From Actinokineospora sp. NBRC 105648 (lineage in GTDB: Bacteria; Actinomycetota; Actinomycetes; Mycobacteriales; Pseudonocardiaceae), in contig NZ_BSTR01000017.1 in the NCBI RefSeq assembly GCF_030269645.1, positions 62,001-126,000 on the forward strand: a DNA stretch of 64,000 nt. The letters run 5' to 3'. Positions within the stretch are counted from its first letter, which is position 1, and the number at the start of each line of letters is the position of its first letter. Shown in pieces: positions 63,441 through 64,000 of the stretch. A program made the translations under genes and the position numbers. The notes below the pieces were generated by a model. That model was not told where the DNA came from. It worked only from the letters and a program-made list of their open reading frames with translations, and made no database searches.

Positions 63441-64000
63441 ATGCCCAAATACGACACGCCCCAACCGATCTCGGTCACCCTCGAACTCGGCGTCGGCAAC
63501 GTCCGGATCGTCGCGAGCGACCGGACTGACACGGTCGTCGAGGTCCGCCCGAGCGACGAGTCCGACGAGTCCGACGTGCAGGCCGCCCAGCAGGTGCGGG
63601 TCGACCACACCAACGGGCTGCTCCGGGTCACCGGCCCGAAGGCGCGCGTCTTCGACTTCTCCCGCAAGACCAGGTCGGTCGAGGTGACCATCGAGCTGCC
63701 CAGCGGCTCCCGGGTCTCCGCCGACACCCGGATGGGCGACTTCCGCTCCACCGGCAGGCTGGGGGAGTGCGGGCTCAAGACCTCCGCCGGCAACTTCTGG
63801 CTCGAGCGGACCGGCTCGCTGCGCCTGGAGACCTCGGCCGGTCAGGTCACCGTGGACGGGGTCGCGGGCACCGCGGAGGTCTCCACCGGCACCGGCAAGA
63901 TCCAGATCGGGGAGGTCGACGGCCCCGCCGTCATCCGGAACTCCAACGGCGACACCGCGGTCGACTCGGTCACCGGTGACCTGAGGGTGCGCTCGGCCAA
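63441..64000 (+). CDS. DUF4097 beta-helix protein (runs off window)
   Basis: The first 186 residues of a protein with DUF4097-type repeats: GVGNVRIVASDRTDT, then GDFRSTGRLGECGLKTSAGNFWLERTGSLRLETSAGQVTVDGVAGTAEVSTGTGKIQIGEVDG, a short beta-helix. There is no signal peptide, so it is cytoplasmic. GCGGGG precedes ATG 63441. The pair of ribbon-helix-helix protein and DUF4097 protein is common in actinomycetes; the joint role is not known. Confidence 0.88.
   Translation, partial: MPKYDTPQPISVTLELGVGNVRIVASDRTDTVVEVRPSDESDESDVQAAQQVRVDHTNGLLRVTGPKARVFDFSRKTRSVEVTIELPSGSRVSADTRMGDFRSTGRLGECGLKTSAGNFWLERTGSLRLETSAGQVTVDGVAGTAEVSTGTGKIQIGEVDGPAVIRNSNGDTAVDSVTGDLRVRSA

Overview
The window is a chromosomal segment of a very GC-rich actinomycete, most likely a member of the Pseudonocardiaceae. 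This rests on extreme GC at third codon positions, a divergent HTH/DUF397 pair, EphD-like and AcrA1-like lipid enzymes, a SpoIIE/STAS/HATPase partner-switching set, a class F sortase locus and rare TTA codons. No rRNA, CRISPR array, insertion sequence or prophage is visible. The species cannot be fixed from the sequence alone.

Layout. 0-4.2 kb: a partial AAA/LuxR-type regulator, a secreted subtilisin-like protease, a small membrane protein and an HTH (DUF5753)/DUF397 pair. 4.2-5.0 kb: non-coding degenerate repeats. 5.0-9.0 kb: a tightly overlapping DUF4129 - unknown - MoxR - DUF58 - membrane-protein operon. 9.1-10.6 kb: type II NADH dehydrogenase, then a tRNA gene with anticodon UAA but a short class I variable loop. 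11.0-16.0 kb: ankyrin protein, MerR regulator, EphD-like hydrolase/dehydrogenase fusion, a PF10118 protein and a flavin/2Fe-2S reductase; the last two carry TTA codons and looser codon use. 17-24.9 kb: Bax-inhibitor-like protein, a wall-anchored protein with its sortase, a polysaccharide deacetylase, a CooC-like ATPase and a two-domain acyl reductase. 24.9-26.9 kb: a gene-free degenerate minisatellite. 27-28.5 kb: a coiled-coil protein followed by three decaying copies of its own 3' end. 28.7-37.1 kb: a membrane-anchored double-HTH regulator, thiolase, SGNH hydrolase, and cystathionine beta-synthase and gamma-synthase flanking two Gln/Pro-rich membrane proteins. 37.7-46.7 kb: a secreted small protein, a family 8 polysaccharide lyase, an epimerase-like protein, a YdcF protein, an AlkZ-like protein, and a DinB protein opposite a WYL regulator. 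46.7-53.4 kb: a caspase-like membrane protein, a short UvrA-like ABC protein, a VOC protein and two paralogous HTH proteins. 53.7-58.6 kb: a stress-signalling block (STAS, VOC, truncated sigma factor, fatty-acid desaturase, HATPase, GAF-SpoIIE phosphatase). 58.8-64 kb: an FAD monooxygenase, a P-loop kinase/GGCT fusion, a decayed dipZ, a ribbon-helix-helix protein and a DUF4097 protein that runs off the end.

The strongest candidate for something undescribed is a family of four intergenic elements of about 140 bp (16152-16292, 37320-37459, 43469-43607, 43710-43848). Each folds end to end into a long two-part hairpin around a conserved CGCTAAACTTG segment. The diverged fourth copy keeps both stems through paired changes, which suggests selection on structure. 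Three copies sit next to 1 to 5 hairpin-forming units of about 55 bp on the same side, and conserved flanking sequence extends the family to roughly 250 bp.
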